Origin: Siniperca chuatsi
Taxonomy: Eukaryota > Chordata > Actinopteri > Centrarchiformes > Sinipercidae
Direction: 5' to 3'
Assembly (NCBI RefSeq): GCF_020085105.1
Contig: NC_058045.1
Coordinates: 21,651,333-21,715,332, forward strand
Length of the DNA: 64,000 bases
Shown: piece after piece, positions 35,601-64,000 of the stretch
Layout: every line of letters begins with the position of its first letter
How positions within the stretch are numbered: position 1 is the stretch's first letter
Notes under the pieces: model-generated
Seen by the model: only the letters and a program-made list of their open reading frames with translations
Told to the model about the DNA's origin: nothing
Database searches by the model: none
Translations under genes and position numbers: made by a program

Positions 35601-38600
35601 TACTTTATTTCTAAATAGCAAATTAATGACTCCATATAAAAACAAAAGCCCTAAACTAAATGAATGAATTAGTCTAAGAAGCAGTTTTACTATGCTAAAC
35701 TAAGATATACTTTTTAAGGTTTTGTATTGTTCTTTTCAAAGTGCTTCATAAGGGTCAAGTGACACACAAGCTTTATTTGTTTAAGCAAACATATAACAAG
35801 TTCCGGTAGCACTACCTGTGACGTGAGAGGAAAACTGCTGTAAACAAACGGATGAATACATAAATAGGTTAATAAATGTGTTTTTATTTTGTCATGCATT
35901 TTCTAAACCGCTTCTGATATTATTTTTGATGACTTCCATTTAAATGAACTCTTCATTGCTTTTTTCATTTGACTGCTTTTTCCTTACTTTTCCTGCCTTT
36001 ACTACTCCTGCCATTCATCCTTCTTCTGACACTTCACCTGTACACAGGTTTGTGTTCTTAACTGTCACCTCACATTTTTTCTTACAAGTAGTAAGAAAAA
36101 AAGTTGGCTACGCTTTTTTAGTTTAGTTTGATAATTTAAATATCACGACTCTGGTTATAGCTAGGAATGTGTTTGAATAGCTACAATTTGCCAAGTGGGG
36201 AGACTGTAAAAACCTAAACCTGTGGATTTTATTAAAAAGCGTTGGATATTCCTTTATATTTCAGAATGCTATGCTTTTCACTAGGTTCTGCATCATATTC
36301 TGGATTCATATTGTTTTCGTAGTCTTAAGCATCATGACTGTATATGCAGGCTTTTCTGTATCTCCTACTGACCAAGTCATTATTAATCACAATGTTTTTT
36401 CTTCTCGTTACTATCCTTTAATCCTTGCATATAACCACTGTTGTCTAGCCAGTGCTGACATGCCATTCCTCAGAATTCCCAGGCAAGTTAAATTAGGTGA
36501 GGAAATCAATTATCACTGAATAATTCTGCTCTTTAAGGGTAAAACTAGGCACAGAAAACTTTACTTCTTCCGAAAGAAGGACAAAGTTTCTACTCACAAT
36601 TGTCTATTTTCACGTGTGAGGGGAAAAAAAACAGCACTGCTCCTGAAGATGTCACGAACACTGTAATTGTTGTGGAATATAAAATATAAATATATTGTAT
36701 CATCCTTTACCAATCACTATGGTTTTCCTCAATTGGGCCCTTATAGATCAGTCACATGAATGTAAACTAATGTTTCTTTTAATTCTGGTTAAGTACTGAT
36801 GAGTTTCCACTTAAGCTGACTTGAAACAACGTTCCCTTCAAGACAGTATAATTTATGGACTATCACATGCTGTAGATGGCTGTTCCCTGGTCATGTTTCT
36901 GTGCCTGCGAGTGACTTGACAAACCCCCATCCAATGAGCTGACTTTAGCTGAGGAGGGCCTTAGGTTTCACTACTGTCAAAACAGCTTTGAACAGGTGCC
37001 TCTTGGTACTTGTTGTCCACATGTAACTTAAGTAATGTAAGTGTGCTTCTGTATGAATTAATACTTTTCACGTCCAGTTCGTGAATGTCATTCTGATAAT
37101 GTGTACAGAACCGAGCGAGGGCGGAGAGGTGGACTATCGTGCTGAGTCGGCACCCTGCACTCTCTACCCAAAGAAACCCAATACTCCAGGCCACTGAGAC
37201 CAATCCCAAGAATGCCAGACACTCAGCAGTACATATTCTTACAATTTTGTGGGTTCTCAGCATGGCAGTGTGATATAAACATTTGCAGGTTCCAACATGA
37301 AGCTATTAAGAAGTCTCATAACTCTCTCAGGGCCGCTGGCCATCTTGTTTATCTTGACAGAAGAGAAGGCGGCTTGCTGTGATCGCCACACTCTCAACTC
37401 TTTTAAATCATCCTAATACCACCGCTGAATGTGGCTGTGGCAAACTTTCTGATGAGCTGAATTGATTTCAGACAGTCTGAAATGGTTTATAGGCCACCAT
37501 TAGATGTGCAGGAATGTAATTCCAATGAATGACATGGGTTATTAACTTCAGTCAGATTATGTGCCTGTACCCATCAACATTAAATTAAACGCTGAACCAA
37601 ATGCCACTAGAAGTGCATCACTGGTGGCAGAGGGGGAGAAAAAAACTTTATCATCCAAAATGTGAAACTCTGTCATCAATTTACATCAAATTAGTGTAGT
37701 GAGTGGGTTACTTTTTTATTAAAAACATAAAAATGTAAACATACGGCACATATACAGAATGCACATCTGAGCAGGTTCAAGTGTTCAACACATTTGACAA
37801 ACATTTACCACTGAAGATACAAGACCGCTGAGGCAGAACTTTTCAGAGCAGTGGTTTTTTTTTGGTTTTTTTTACAGAGCTCATGATGAATGTGTACTAG
37901 CAGCAGGTGCTCATTTCAATTTGATCTCTTTTAATAAGAGAGTGTCTGTGTTGTCACCCTTTCCACATCTTTGTCTTTAGGAACAGTGCCATCTGCTGTT
38001 ACAGAGGTAGAGGGGAGGGACCACACACGTGCACTCACACAGAGTGACCCTCACTACAACTCACTGCAATGCAGCATAAGAAACACCTGCACATTGCTCA
38101 TCTCAGTAGAAATGCCATATGTGTTTAGGACCAGAAGAGCCACGTTTATGTCAGCGCTCTCTGGACAAATCAGCCCCCAAATATGAAGCCAATTAACCAC
38201 CGGTTTTCACTGCTAAATCTCATATGATGGCTGAACTGTGTGATCATACATCCGGACTAATTCGTGCACAGTCAACAAATGAAATATGATGTTGACAGGG
38301 ACCTCATACTGTACATCAAAACTAAAAAATTAGATTTGAAGATGAGATCTGTGATGTTTTTTTTATAATCAACATTATATCCATCTGTGTGGTGAAAACA
38401 CTACATTTAGTGTGCTTGCTAACTCTGCTATTGAGAAATGTTAATAAGGTTTGTTTGGTCACACCTCTCTGCCAGTGCCAGTTCCATCCAGCTTCATCAC
38501 TTTAGTAAACAATACTGTGTTTTCACATTTACGTTATCTGCTCGGTTGATGGCATTTTCACTCCGTACCAGCGAGTTAAAACAACTTTACCAACGCAACA

Positions 38601-39110
38601 CTAGATTCTCTGTTATGCTGTAGCTTGAATGCGTGGAAAGTTACACATTGCAGCTTTAAAAAGGAAATCTGGAATACTTGCAGCACTGGAGGCTGATGTC
38701 ATGATGTCATAAAACTCTGTCACCAGTACCGCATCCGGCAGGCTTGAAATGATAATTGTAGCAGCTGCTTTGGTGAGCCACTCAATCCAGTCCTCTTTCA
38801 GTAAGAAGTATTCACAGCGTGTGGAAGGTGCAAAAATAACCAGGCTCACCAACTGCATAAAAATGTCTCTTCTCATTCAAAATCCTTTTCGCACCTCTAC
38901 TGTAAGTGCTTTAATGCCACCATATTATGTTGACCCCATTTCAATGAATGGGGCTTATGTGCTACTTCATCAAATCTCCACTCCCTTAATCTACAGTTCC
39001 TGAAAGAAAACACAAGCAAACAAGAAATATAGCTTGTCACTGTTGTTAAAATAAAAGTGTCTCTGTTAGTCTGAATGCCTTGAGGATGCAATGTGGTGCA
39101 TCTCTATCCA
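35601..39110. other. Interval between the candidate promoter and the C12orf4 stop
   Basis: No exon recognised. On the minus strand the first AATAAA after the C12orf4 stop is at plus 37715-37720, giving a possible 3' UTR of about 1.4 kb. The block 38410-38900 looks like interspersed repeat DNA but was not classified. Confidence 0.45.
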
Positions 39111-55206
<16,096 letters not shown>

Positions 55207-55655
55207 GGCTGAGGCTGAAAAATAGACGGCAACAGAAAAACATGATTGAAAGTAATATAGTTTAAGTCTAATGGGCAATGATTAGGCAATAACCGAAATA
55301 ATATGTGAAATAACCACCAATGTTAACCAACTGACAGCGCAGAGAAAACAGCTTTCCCAAACAGTAAAGTTACAAACAAAACGGCGAGACCAAGAATTCT
55401 TTGTTAACAAGCAAAGGACAAGTGGTTTGCAGTTGCTAAAATCAGTATGTTTAATAGCTGATTTAAATCACCGTTGAGTGTCAGCTGAGTTTACCATGTT
55501 AGGGTTAATGTAGAGTTAGCTAGCAGTATAGCTAACGTCCAGGCACGAAGCTAGAAATATGAAAAGAGAGACACTCTGTCTTGGAAATGTATTGCTGTGA
55601 CGCCGCTGTTTGCTTTACTTGGTGAACATATACATCTTATAAGATGCAGATTTAC

Positions 55656-55780
55656 CTGAGTATGAATGAATACGGTGTTTCCGGTTGCAGAGACAGCGCT
55701 CCCGTTTGGTTCAGTCAGCTGAGTGCTTCCGAGTGTAGCAGCGTGACAGTAAGAGCACTTTCGCGACACTGAGGCTCAGC
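55656..55780 (-). promoter_or_regulatory. ferry3: C12orf4 promoter and untranslated exon 1
   Basis: The coding exon is preceded by a TTTTTCAG acceptor about 8 nt before the ATG, so an upstream untranslated exon is required. A strong CTCAG/GTAAAT donor at 55656 in CpG-containing sequence fits. The region holds an ETS-like ACCGGAAAC (minus strand) and TTTCGCGA (55760-55767), an E2F-like word. The start site near 55780 is an estimate. Confidence 0.55.
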
Positions 55781-57155
55781 TGTGTGTGCGGTTATGTTTT
55801 CAACTGTGCATCAGAACCGCTATGGTATATGTGTGGACACTTCAAAAACTGGCAAATCCTATATCTTTTTATTTAGGTTGTTCTCTTACTCGTACAAAGC
55901 ACATTTACAGAGCCACGAATCTATTGACCTCAAAGCTTAATTTACGAGAGCGTTTTTCCTTTGGCTCTACCTCCCCCTGCTGGCCAAAGATGAGTGGTTG
56001 GTTTATAAATTAACTATTACAAAGCATAACTTTAATTATATGTCATTTATAAGTATCTCAGTTCACTGAATCTATGTTTGCCAAATCATTGCCCCTTTTG
56101 TTTGTTTGTCTAACTTGATATTGTATATAATCTATTAACTCTACAAGCAACAACTAAAAGAGACTGAAATAAGTCTACACATGGGCTGTGTACTAGGTGC
56201 TTGACTGTTTTAGTGATAAGCCACAGTCTCTCACGGACTACTACACAATCTAATAAAGTACAGCAAAACCATGACTTTAATTAATCCAGTCAAAATTGCT
56301 TTCAAAGTATATACAGTCTAGTGCAGACTTCAAACTCAATGATAAGGGTCTTCAAATGACTTTTTATTTTATATTGGTAGAAGGATGCTGAGGTTGGAGC
56401 TGCCAGGCAGGAGGTCTAGAGGAAGACCAAAGAGGAGATTTATGGATGTAGTGAGAGAGGACATGAAGTTAATTGGTGTGAGTGAAGAGGATGCAGAGGA
56501 CAGGGTTAGATGGAGGCACACGATTCGCTGTGGCGACCCCTGAAAGGGAACAACCGAAAGGAAAAGAAGGAGAATGTTCTTCACCGTGTATGCGCGCGCG
56601 TGTGTGTGGTGTGCGTGTGCACGTTCATATGCGGGTGCGTGTGTTTTCTTCAAGTTTGAGTAGGTAAGGGATCGTGTAAAAATAGCAGTCCTACATACGT
56701 CTGATCCGGATAACCCTTCTTTTTACAAAAACACCAAATCCTTGCAGTTTATTAACCTTTAACCAAGATACAATAATTTGGTGGATTAGAAGATATTTAT
56801 TGATTTCACAAGTTTTCATAAACACGCTCTTGTTTTGTAACACGCTTTTGAATCGATCTGACTATTTGCAGACGCTCCCTCTGACGATTGAACCGTCCCG
56901 TCATACCTCGCGTGGCCAACGGCTCTCTCCACCAAATGCTCGCTCATTGAATTATCGTATTCAGCCTGTTCAGCTCGATTTAGGGAAATAATTTGGAGCA
57001 AAGCAGGTCGGGCTAGCTCATTCCACACCTGTTATCTGTCACTGACTTTCCCGGCCTTCTGTTTATCTGACTGCAGCGGTGGGGCGTGCTTTCCTGGGTT
57101 CGCTGGCTGGATTTGGTAGGGGAGGCAGGGGGAAGTACGGAGCTGGTCCTGAGTG
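55781..57155. other. Divergent intergenic region between C12orf4 and e2f4
   Basis: About 1.3 kb separating two genes transcribed away from each other. Contains a CTCF-like core (CTCCCCCTGCTGGCCA, 55971-55986), a LINE fragment (listed) and, close to e2f4, TTTCCCGG (57047-57054), similar to an E2F site. The last 150 bp are GC-rich and probably the e2f4 5' UTR. Confidence 0.6.
56385..56560 (+). mobile_element. 3'-terminal fragment of a LINE
   Basis: Translates as RRMLRLELPGRRSRGRPKRR, then FMDVVREDMKLIGVSEEDAE and DRVRWRHTIRCGDP followed by a stop. This is the C-terminal tail (GRP.RR.MD.V.EDM…V…A.DR..WR..IR..DP) of common teleost non-LTR elements, followed by the AACARCCGAAAG-type 3' end. Strongly 5'-truncated; clade not certain, perhaps RTE-like. 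Confidence 0.7.
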
Positions 57156-60100
57156 ATGATGGAGCTGGAGTCGGCCAGTAATAGAGGCGAACTGGGAGCT
57201 GCGGGGGACTCGCTGCAGCCACAGACTCCCAGCAGGCACGAAAAGAGCCTGGGACTGCTCACGACCAAGTTTGTGACTTTACTACAGGAGGCGAAGGACG
57301 GAGTGCTGGATCTGAAAGCGGTGAGCATGCAGCCCAGAGTCTTTGTTGTTAGCACATGTCATCTTGAGCCTGCCCGCTGTCGTTAGGTTTCATGCACTTT
57401 CGCTAGCCTGCCTGTTAGCCTAGCCTAGCCTTGTGACAGGCTAATTTGAATGGGTGATACGGCTTTCCTTATGGCTTTGTAGTTTTTATACACCTCGGTT
57501 ACTTTCAAACCTCCGCTTAAATGTTACGTCATGTTATTTTGGCGTATCTCAAAGAGAAGCAAAGTAAGGTTACAAACTGAACTTTGAGAACACTGGTCAA
57601 CTTCTCAGACTCTACCCCCTGCAGATTCAAAGTTAAGAAAGTGGGTCAGCTTTTGTCGCTCCCTTCTGAGCTAACGCTAATGCATCTTCACACATGAACA
57701 GTTTTTTCTGACTGATAACGTAATTGTCACTTAACGACATGCATTCACACCGTCTCATATAGTTTGTTTAAAAAAACATATACTTTTAACGACAATGCAT
57801 TAACGTTAGCTTTTCAAATACATGTACATTAACAATCGTTAGCTGCGTTCTCCACTCCAGTCTAGGCCGTCGTCCTCTTAATGAGCTGTTCAGATATACA
57901 TTAACACTCCCACAAAACTATCATCCTTTTTGCTGAGCAGCGTGTTTGTCTCAGAGTGACTTAAGATACCCGAAGAACTAGCCTAGTTCCTGATGTTGGT
58001 GTTTACTTAAAGGTGTTGAGAACAAATTGATCTTTGCACACTTTTCAGCCAGTGCCACTAAACGCTTAATAAGCCTTGAACTCAAATACCGTAATATAGG
58101 GTTTGACCCAAAGCCCAGACTTATCAAAACATGTGCACTTGTCAAATTGGAATATAAATAGTAACATTTTAACAAACGCTGGTATCCATGTTTTTTTTCT
58201 CAACCAAAACCAGTGATCCAGATGGCAGCTTGGCCAGCCAAGCATTACTTTGTATAATAGAACAGTTTATTTTTCACAGTGACCTCAATGATTTGAGTGG
58301 CTTCATAGCCACTGACACTCATGTTGGCACCTTGCTTTGCTCTAGACAGATAATAAAATACCAGGCAGTTGTGCTTCTTTTTTTTTCTTTCACTCTTTTT
58401 CTTTCATTCTCACATGTCCATAAAAACACACTGCATTTTTGAATAATGAAACCAATTCGCTTTGAGCAATCACTTCAATCTCTCTCTTATCAATGAAACA
58501 TTGTGTCCTAGACAGAAAAATACTTTTGTGTCTTGTCCTATCAGATGTTAGCTCAGATTCTTTGACACTGATGCGATTCATCTGTTATAAGATATTTTAG
58601 ACTCTATACAGGTTTTTATAAGAGAGCTGTGGTTTAAATGTGTTTTGTACTAAAGACCAAAGCTCTGCTCTGACTAGAGTCTATCTATATGTTGACACTG
58701 CTGTCAAAAAGTAAAAAGTAAACCATAACTCATGATATTCAGTGTGGCTGTGGGAGCCACACTAAACTGGAAATCCTTACCTTAGTTTTGCATGAGTGAA
58801 TAATGAAATTATGTTATGTGAACTGTTAAACAAAAGGCCTTGCGGTTTATTATATGCCATTCCGCAGGTCTGTGACTCCATTGCACCCGCAGGGCCTGGT
58901 GACAAAACCTAAACTTATCAGCACCAGCCACATGGTTATCATTAGTTTATTAAACACCGAGAGGTTGGGCTGGGAAGGAAGTGTAAATGACACTGCCTTA
59001 CCCTACGATGGGTGGTGAAACCCCATGGTTTTTGTTTGCAGGGCAATGAACCCGTTGGCACAGATACAGCCTCTTTCTGTCTGTTTTTAGCTACGAGCCT
59101 ACTAAAGGAGATATCAGTAATCTCTATTGTATTTTTCATTGCCTTTGTCCCATGATTCAGGCGGCAGACACCTTGGCAGTGCGACAAAAACGACGTATCT
59201 ATGATATCACTAATGTGTTGGAGGGAATTGGACTGATAGAGAAGAAGTCCAAGAACAGCATCCAATGGAAGTAAGTCCACACTTGGATTTATTTATTTAT
59301 TTGATTCCCTAAAGGTGGAAAGACTGTCCCTTTTAATAAAAAAAACAAATTTGCTGTCTAAAAGGATTCTCTGCAATTTGCTTTCATGAAAAGGCAAATG
59401 GCAATTTTAATTGTAATTGAGAATTTAAAAAATACCCCCACACTTTGTGTGTCATGAGCTAATTAAATTAAAATTTTGGAGTTTTGTCCTGACCTGATGT
59501 TGCCTTCATTCAGAAAAGTGATTGTGCTTATGTCATTAGAGGGCTGAACTATCTGAAACCATACTACTAATTACATGTCTTGCACCAGTACCCCACATCA
59601 CTTCCACTTTATCATAACAAGTTCATATTCTAGCTAAAGAGAAATGGCTGAGACACTGATTCATCTAAGGATCACAGCACTAATTGTTGATGTTACGTTA
59701 TCCTTGTATGCACTTATTTTTGCTTGTGTGTTAACCTGTCTGACAAACATGCTCACGACACCACGACTGTATATTTCAGTCGTAACAGTAGAGAAATGAC
59801 TGTTGAGCAGTGTGAAGCCATATGAAACAAATTAGAATCTCAGTATGCATGACATTTGCTCATTTAGGTTCTAGAACTGTCCATGGACGTGTGTTGTATT
59901 GCTCATTTTCCTGTACGTATTTGACAATCAACAAGTAGCTGTCACAGTATAATCATTTCATAACGACACTATAACAAAATGGCCTGAACAATAAAAAAAC
60001 ACCTGACTACAACAGTTGTGCTGGAGAACTGTAAATATGACAGTTGTAAATACATATGAACATGTCCAGATGGCTTTGGTCAATGCTGTGCATTTACACT

Positions 60101-63100
60101 GCAACGAGTAAGTGTTAGGACAGTGACACATTACTTTGGTGTTCTGGCTCTGTAGACAAACACATTGGATTTGAAACGATGACTCTGATGTTAAATGACG
60201 AGCTCTCAGTTTTAATTTGCGGGTGTTTGCATCCACTTCAAATGAACTGTGCAGTAACTGTAGCCATTTTATTCATAGTTCCCCAAATAGGCTCTTTTCT
60301 CAGTAACCATTTTGACTTGTCATGGTAGGAAAAGTACAGGTGTTACTAACAACTTTAACGATGGCTCTGTTCTATTAAAGTGTCCCAGTAAGCCATGAAA
60401 GTATGACAGTGAGCCAGCAAGGACAATACCAGGACCATGAAGCTGAAGCAGCAAAATGGAATTCAGCCATCAGTAGTTGCATTATTTACACCTATCCTTT
60501 TCCTACTGTGATATTTCAAAATGTCTTCAGTGAAAAAGGTGTTCGAAATGTTTGGATGATTTTTGGGTTGGCGTGTTTAGTACTGCTCACAATATTGTTC
60601 AATGCAATTAATCATTGCTTAATAGAAAATACTGCAGTGGGACTTGTTGAACCACTTATTTAACAAATGTAACAATAAAGAAAACATTATTTCAAGCTGT
60701 GTGGTAATCACATCTGTCATAAAAAATGTTTCCTGCCAGCACAGCTGTAGTCCTGATATATCCGTTTTGTCCAAGCTCTAATACAAAGCAGATTGATCAG
60801 TAGCCAAGAGAAAGTGAATGAGAATGAATCTGCGTAGCTGTATCATTAATAAAGCAGGGTGCCTGCTGTCTGTACATAACCATGTATTTGTGTTTTAGGG
60901 GTGTAGGTCCAGGCTGTAACACCAGAGAGATTGCCGATAAGCTGATTGATCTGAAGGCCGAGCTAGATGACCTGGCTCTCAGGGAACACGAGCTGGACCA
61001 GCAGAGAGTCTGGGTCCAACAGAGCATCAAGAATGTCACAGACGACTCTAACAACAGCCCATATCCTTCACTGCACTGTGTGTTTATGTGTATGTTATAG
61101 CTAGAATTTTTTTTTCTTTTTCAGTGATGTGTCCCATGGTTAGTGCTGATTTAATATGACACTTTCATTAGCCATTCATTTATCCTGCTGCATTCCAAAT
61201 AACTAGCGATGACTGTTCCTAAAAAGCCTTGTTCTACATCTGTGCTTCTTCAAGCTCAGCCAAAATAACTTTTTAAATAAATTTTCTCATACATGATAAA
61301 ACTTCTCCAGAGCCCCAGAAGACATTAATCAGCTGTTTACACAAGTTGAGTAGTACTACTCATGACTAGTAAACTGATCTTGATGTGGAAAATTGGTGGA
61401 TTTTCCCTTTTATGTCCATTCATATGTTCTTTCTGTATATTCTATTATTTCAGTAGAGCTGTGGCAGCTGTACTGAAGACCCATCTGACAATTATGTACT
61501 GTAACTTTCACCTTTTTATGGAAAATATTTTCTGAGTTTGCCGGCTCATAAATGTTGCTTAGAGCAGTGCCAAATCACTGACTACAGAAGTCTGTAGATA
61601 CTGTAGACTACAGCCAGGGCTTTTCCTGTATAGGACAGACTGCCAGTTATCATTAGAATAAAGTGCTCCTGAAGAACAAGGACAACAGTGTCAAACTGTG
61701 TGAAAACAACCATTTGCAAACATGCCGTGATGAATTACTTAGATATACTCATTGTTATATGCTTTGTGAAAACCACTCATGGTCAGTATTTAGGTATGCG
61801 CATGTGGCACTCAGTGACACAGCAACAGTACACAATGACTCAACAGTGAAACATATCCAATCTCAACACCATCTGGCATCTCATAGGGGATAATCCTGGA
61901 CATACATCCCCACAGATTCTGCCAGCTCTGTCAGCCACACAGCTCATTTTGAGGCTCTCTGTCCTGGTCATTTAAATGAGCACTCCACTGATTTACACAT
62001 AAAGGTCGTGGAGAGTATTACTCAGCTGGTAAAAGTAGTTGTATAATGCCTTCTGTGGCTCTGGAGGGAGTTTTCTAAAGTCTGAGAAAATAACCCTGAT
62101 GATGTCATCAGGGGCCCTGAGGGCATTTAACAGGCAGGGAGGGTCTAATGAATGGTGTTAATTAGTTTCATTATTGGAATTGTAGGATCCTGTGTTTTTT
62201 AATAATATACTATAGACTAAAAGTTAAGATGTCTCGGCCACTCCTGCTTCAACTTGACCATTTCTTTTTTTAATCTGTCTTTATGGAGTCCCCCTTCATG
62301 GAAGTGCAATACTACATTTCTGCAGTACCCTATTAACAAATGTAAATATTCAGTAAACCATCATTAGTTGGTTAACCAGCCATTGTGGAGATGAAATGGC
62401 TTTTGCTAACAGCAGTCAGTCATGTGAAATGCCAGAGTGCAAAGTTGCGTTGAGATGTTTTCTCGTTTAAGTGTAAAACAAGATTGTTATTGGACCCTTA
62501 ACACATTCATACTATGGCATATATAAAACATGACGATCTCTGTGGAGCTTTCAAAGGTAATTGTTTTAGATGCTCAGTCTTTATATACATTTTTCTTTTT
62601 CTATCACATTGACAATCTCAAACAAAGTTTCCATCACTTGCCTGTCCTCCTTCCTCAGGTGACACACTCCTAGCAATCCGTGCTCCCATTGGCACACAAC
62701 TAGAGGTCCCCATACCAGAAGCTGTAAGTTATGTGAGTGGTTTGTGCATTTTGTATGCTCCTAAAGTCCAGCTACTGTTTTGTCTCATGTCTCAGACTGA
62801 GTGTATGTTTTCTTATCCAGGTCCTCAACGGTCAGAGGAAATACCAAATCCGTCTCAAGAGTTCATCTGGTCCCATCGAGGTTTTGCTGGTCAATAAGGA
62901 CCCATCCAGTGCCTCTCCTGTTGTTTTGCCTGTCCCTCCTCCAGATGATGTCCTTCAAAATCTCCCAGCGCCGATACCTACCTCTCAGCCGCCCACTGCT
63001 GCCTCCCAGGTCCTCACAGATATCAGCGTTTCTATGCAATTAATTCTATTTATGTATTGATCTGTTTACTGTAAGAGACTGGGTGTTCACTCTCAAGATG

Positions 63101-63792
63101 TCTTTCTCTATTGAAACAGTAAAGAGGATGAGATTGATCCCCAGACAGCAATATCTTTCATGGTTTTCTTTTATTGATATGACAGTTGTGTTTGAAATAG
63201 TGTTCAGAAATGTTTAATCACCATGGCAAGATGATTCAAAACACTGTGACTTCTGCTGTTTTTTGGTTGTTGTTTTTTTCATCGTACAAATCTTTTCTTC
63301 ATCATTCCATGTTATGACTTTCCTCTTTCTTTCCTTCATCTTTCCACCCTCCAGGTCCCCAAAGCAGCTCCAGCAACAAAACCTGGTCCTGCCACAATGT
63401 TAGCTACAGCAGCCAACCAGACAGCCTCAGTGACAGGTAGGGAGGGACAGCAGACCAATGAGTGCACTGTGAGCTGAAATATTGCACATTTTTAGTCTGT
63501 AAGACTTGGACTGTCTAAGAACAATTTCCAACATTATCAAAAATTTCTACATTTCGCCTTGTATTGTTGTATTTTACACTGAACAATTTGATGTACTGTA
63601 ATATAATGCCAAGAACCAACATTATTTTATCTCTCACTGTTTCAGAAGTGTCAAGCACCACACCACTCACCCCAACAACAGATGCATCTGCAACAGTTAC
63701 TCAGCAACTACAGTCTTCTGCCTCGTTGGATGGATCTGCATCATCCTCTGCCTCTGCAGTATTTGAACCAATTAAATCGGATCCCTCTGAAT
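57156..63792 (+). CDS. e2f4: Transcription factor E2F4 (3' end outside window)
   Basis: Cell-cycle repressor E2F that pairs with DP proteins and with p107/p130 pocket proteins in the nucleus. Coding exons: 57156-57320, 59161-59270, 60899-61060, 62513-62556, 62659-62723, 62821-63009, 63355-63436, 63646-63792, giving 321 codons plus one base before a GTGAGT donor. The winged-helix DNA-binding domain spans about residues 25-92 ([21 protein letters not shown] at 66-70; [20 protein letters not shown]). Next come a leucine-rich dimer helix in exon 3, the marked box ([24 protein letters not shown]) and a Pro/Thr/Ser linker ending [10 protein letters not shown]. The C-terminal pocket-binding activation domain is past 64000. 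The overall block pattern matches E2F4 better than E2F5. Intron 3 is AT-AC. ATG at 57159 is an equal alternative start. The exon 6 donor (GTCCTC) is weak but keeps the frame. Confidence 0.95.
57321..59160 (+). other. e2f4 intron 1
   Basis: GT-AG intron (GTGAGC…TTCAG), 1.84 kb. CpG words are common in its first 300 bp, as expected near a promoter. No other gene recognised. Confidence 0.8.
59271..60898 (+). other. e2f4 intron 2
   Basis: GT-AG intron (GTAAGT…TTTTAG). The 86-codon frame at 60403-60663 has a hydrophobic stretch but no recognised homology. Otherwise non-coding. Confidence 0.75.
61061..62512 (+). other. e2f4 intron 3: AT-AC, U12-type
   Basis: The exon ends …AACAACAGCCC and the intron starts ATATCCTT, the U12 5' site. 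Near the 3' end CCCTTAAC (62495-62502) matches the U12 branch site, and the intron ends in AC 10 nt further on (62511-62512). Joining gives [20 protein letters not shown], aligning with the NSCLAYVTHEDICRCFAGD region of human E2F4. No GT donor near 61060 keeps the frame. Confidence 0.85.
61980..62235 (+). repeat. Dispersed repeat, copy B (in e2f4 intron 3)
   Basis: The same ordered blocks as 4120-4445 in the same orientation, diverged and shorter in the middle. Non-coding interspersed repeat. Confidence 0.6.
62513..62556 (+). CDS. e2f4: e2f4 exon 4, 44-nt exon after the AT-AC intron
   Basis: Too short to show as an ORF. Bounded by the U12 AC acceptor and a CAAAG/GTAATT donor. It encodes (P)[14 protein letters not shown](G), the start of the marked box. 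Compared with the human E2F4 sequence I recall, Lys replaces Thr before His and GA replaces RC before Phe, so this segment is less conserved than its neighbours, but length and phase (2 to 1) fit exactly. Confidence 0.88.
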
Positions 63793-64000
63793 GTGAGTTT
63801 TGCATGTTGCTGAACTCTTTTGAATCAATCTCTCTCTCTCTGTCTGTCTGTCTGAAATGCAGCTGATGGTGATGACTAATATTTTACTTATATTGTCATT
63901 GGAATCACATCTCACACACAATGATTCATTGGATGTTAAATTGGATAGTTTAATGTTCCACAGATTATGCAAACCATTGTGTATTTAAACGGCTACTTTT

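Noticed and set aside
60403..60663. 86-codon ORF with a hydrophobic stretch in e2f4 intron 2
   Set aside because: No homology recognised, no splice sites compatible with e2f4, AT-rich intronic context.

Overview
The window is vertebrate nuclear DNA, almost certainly from a teleost fish (probably a percomorph). It has short exons with GT-AG introns, many dinucleotide and tetranucleotide microsatellites, and teleost-type repeats (L1/Tx1-like LINE, restriction-enzyme-like-endonuclease LINE, MITEs, a tRNA-type SINE relic, a Harbinger fragment). No bacterial or viral genes and no CRISPR array were seen.

Four protein-coding genes could be rebuilt exon by exon. On the minus strand, from left to right: fgf6 (exon 1 only, 355-700; the rest lies left of the window); slc45a3, encoding prostein, an MFS transporter (5 coding exons, 5269-14662, 570 aa, with an upstream untranslated exon proposed near 35.4-35.6 kb); and the fish orthologue of human C12orf4, now FERRY3 (13 coding exons, 39111-55206, 552 aa). 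On the plus strand, e2f4 (8 coding exons seen, 57156-63792) runs off the right edge. All exon junctions keep the reading frame. C12orf4 and e2f4 are divergent, with their 5' ends about 1.3 kb apart.

The 14.9-39.1 kb interval has no recognisable complete gene. It holds a 574-bp foldback element, a decayed L1/Tx1-like LINE, microsatellites, a pair of adjacent small hairpins, a Harbinger remnant, a LINE 3' tail, one exon-like orphan ORF (33151-33314) and a CpG-containing, ETS-motif region near 35.5 kb that looks like a promoter. A second LINE, with an R2/R4-type layout (zinc knuckle plus endonuclease), sits beside a (TA)n tract in C12orf4 intron 7, antisense to the gene, and makes up most of that intron.

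The strongest unusual signal is intron 3 of e2f4 (61061-62512). It starts ATATCCTT, ends in AC and has a CCCTTAAC branch site: an AT-AC intron of the minor (U12) spliceosome. It feeds a 44-nt exon that a plain ORF search misses. The genes do not form an operon. Their linkage is of interest for synteny because fgf6 and C12orf4 are near neighbours in human, while slc45a3 and e2f4 lie on other human chromosomes.
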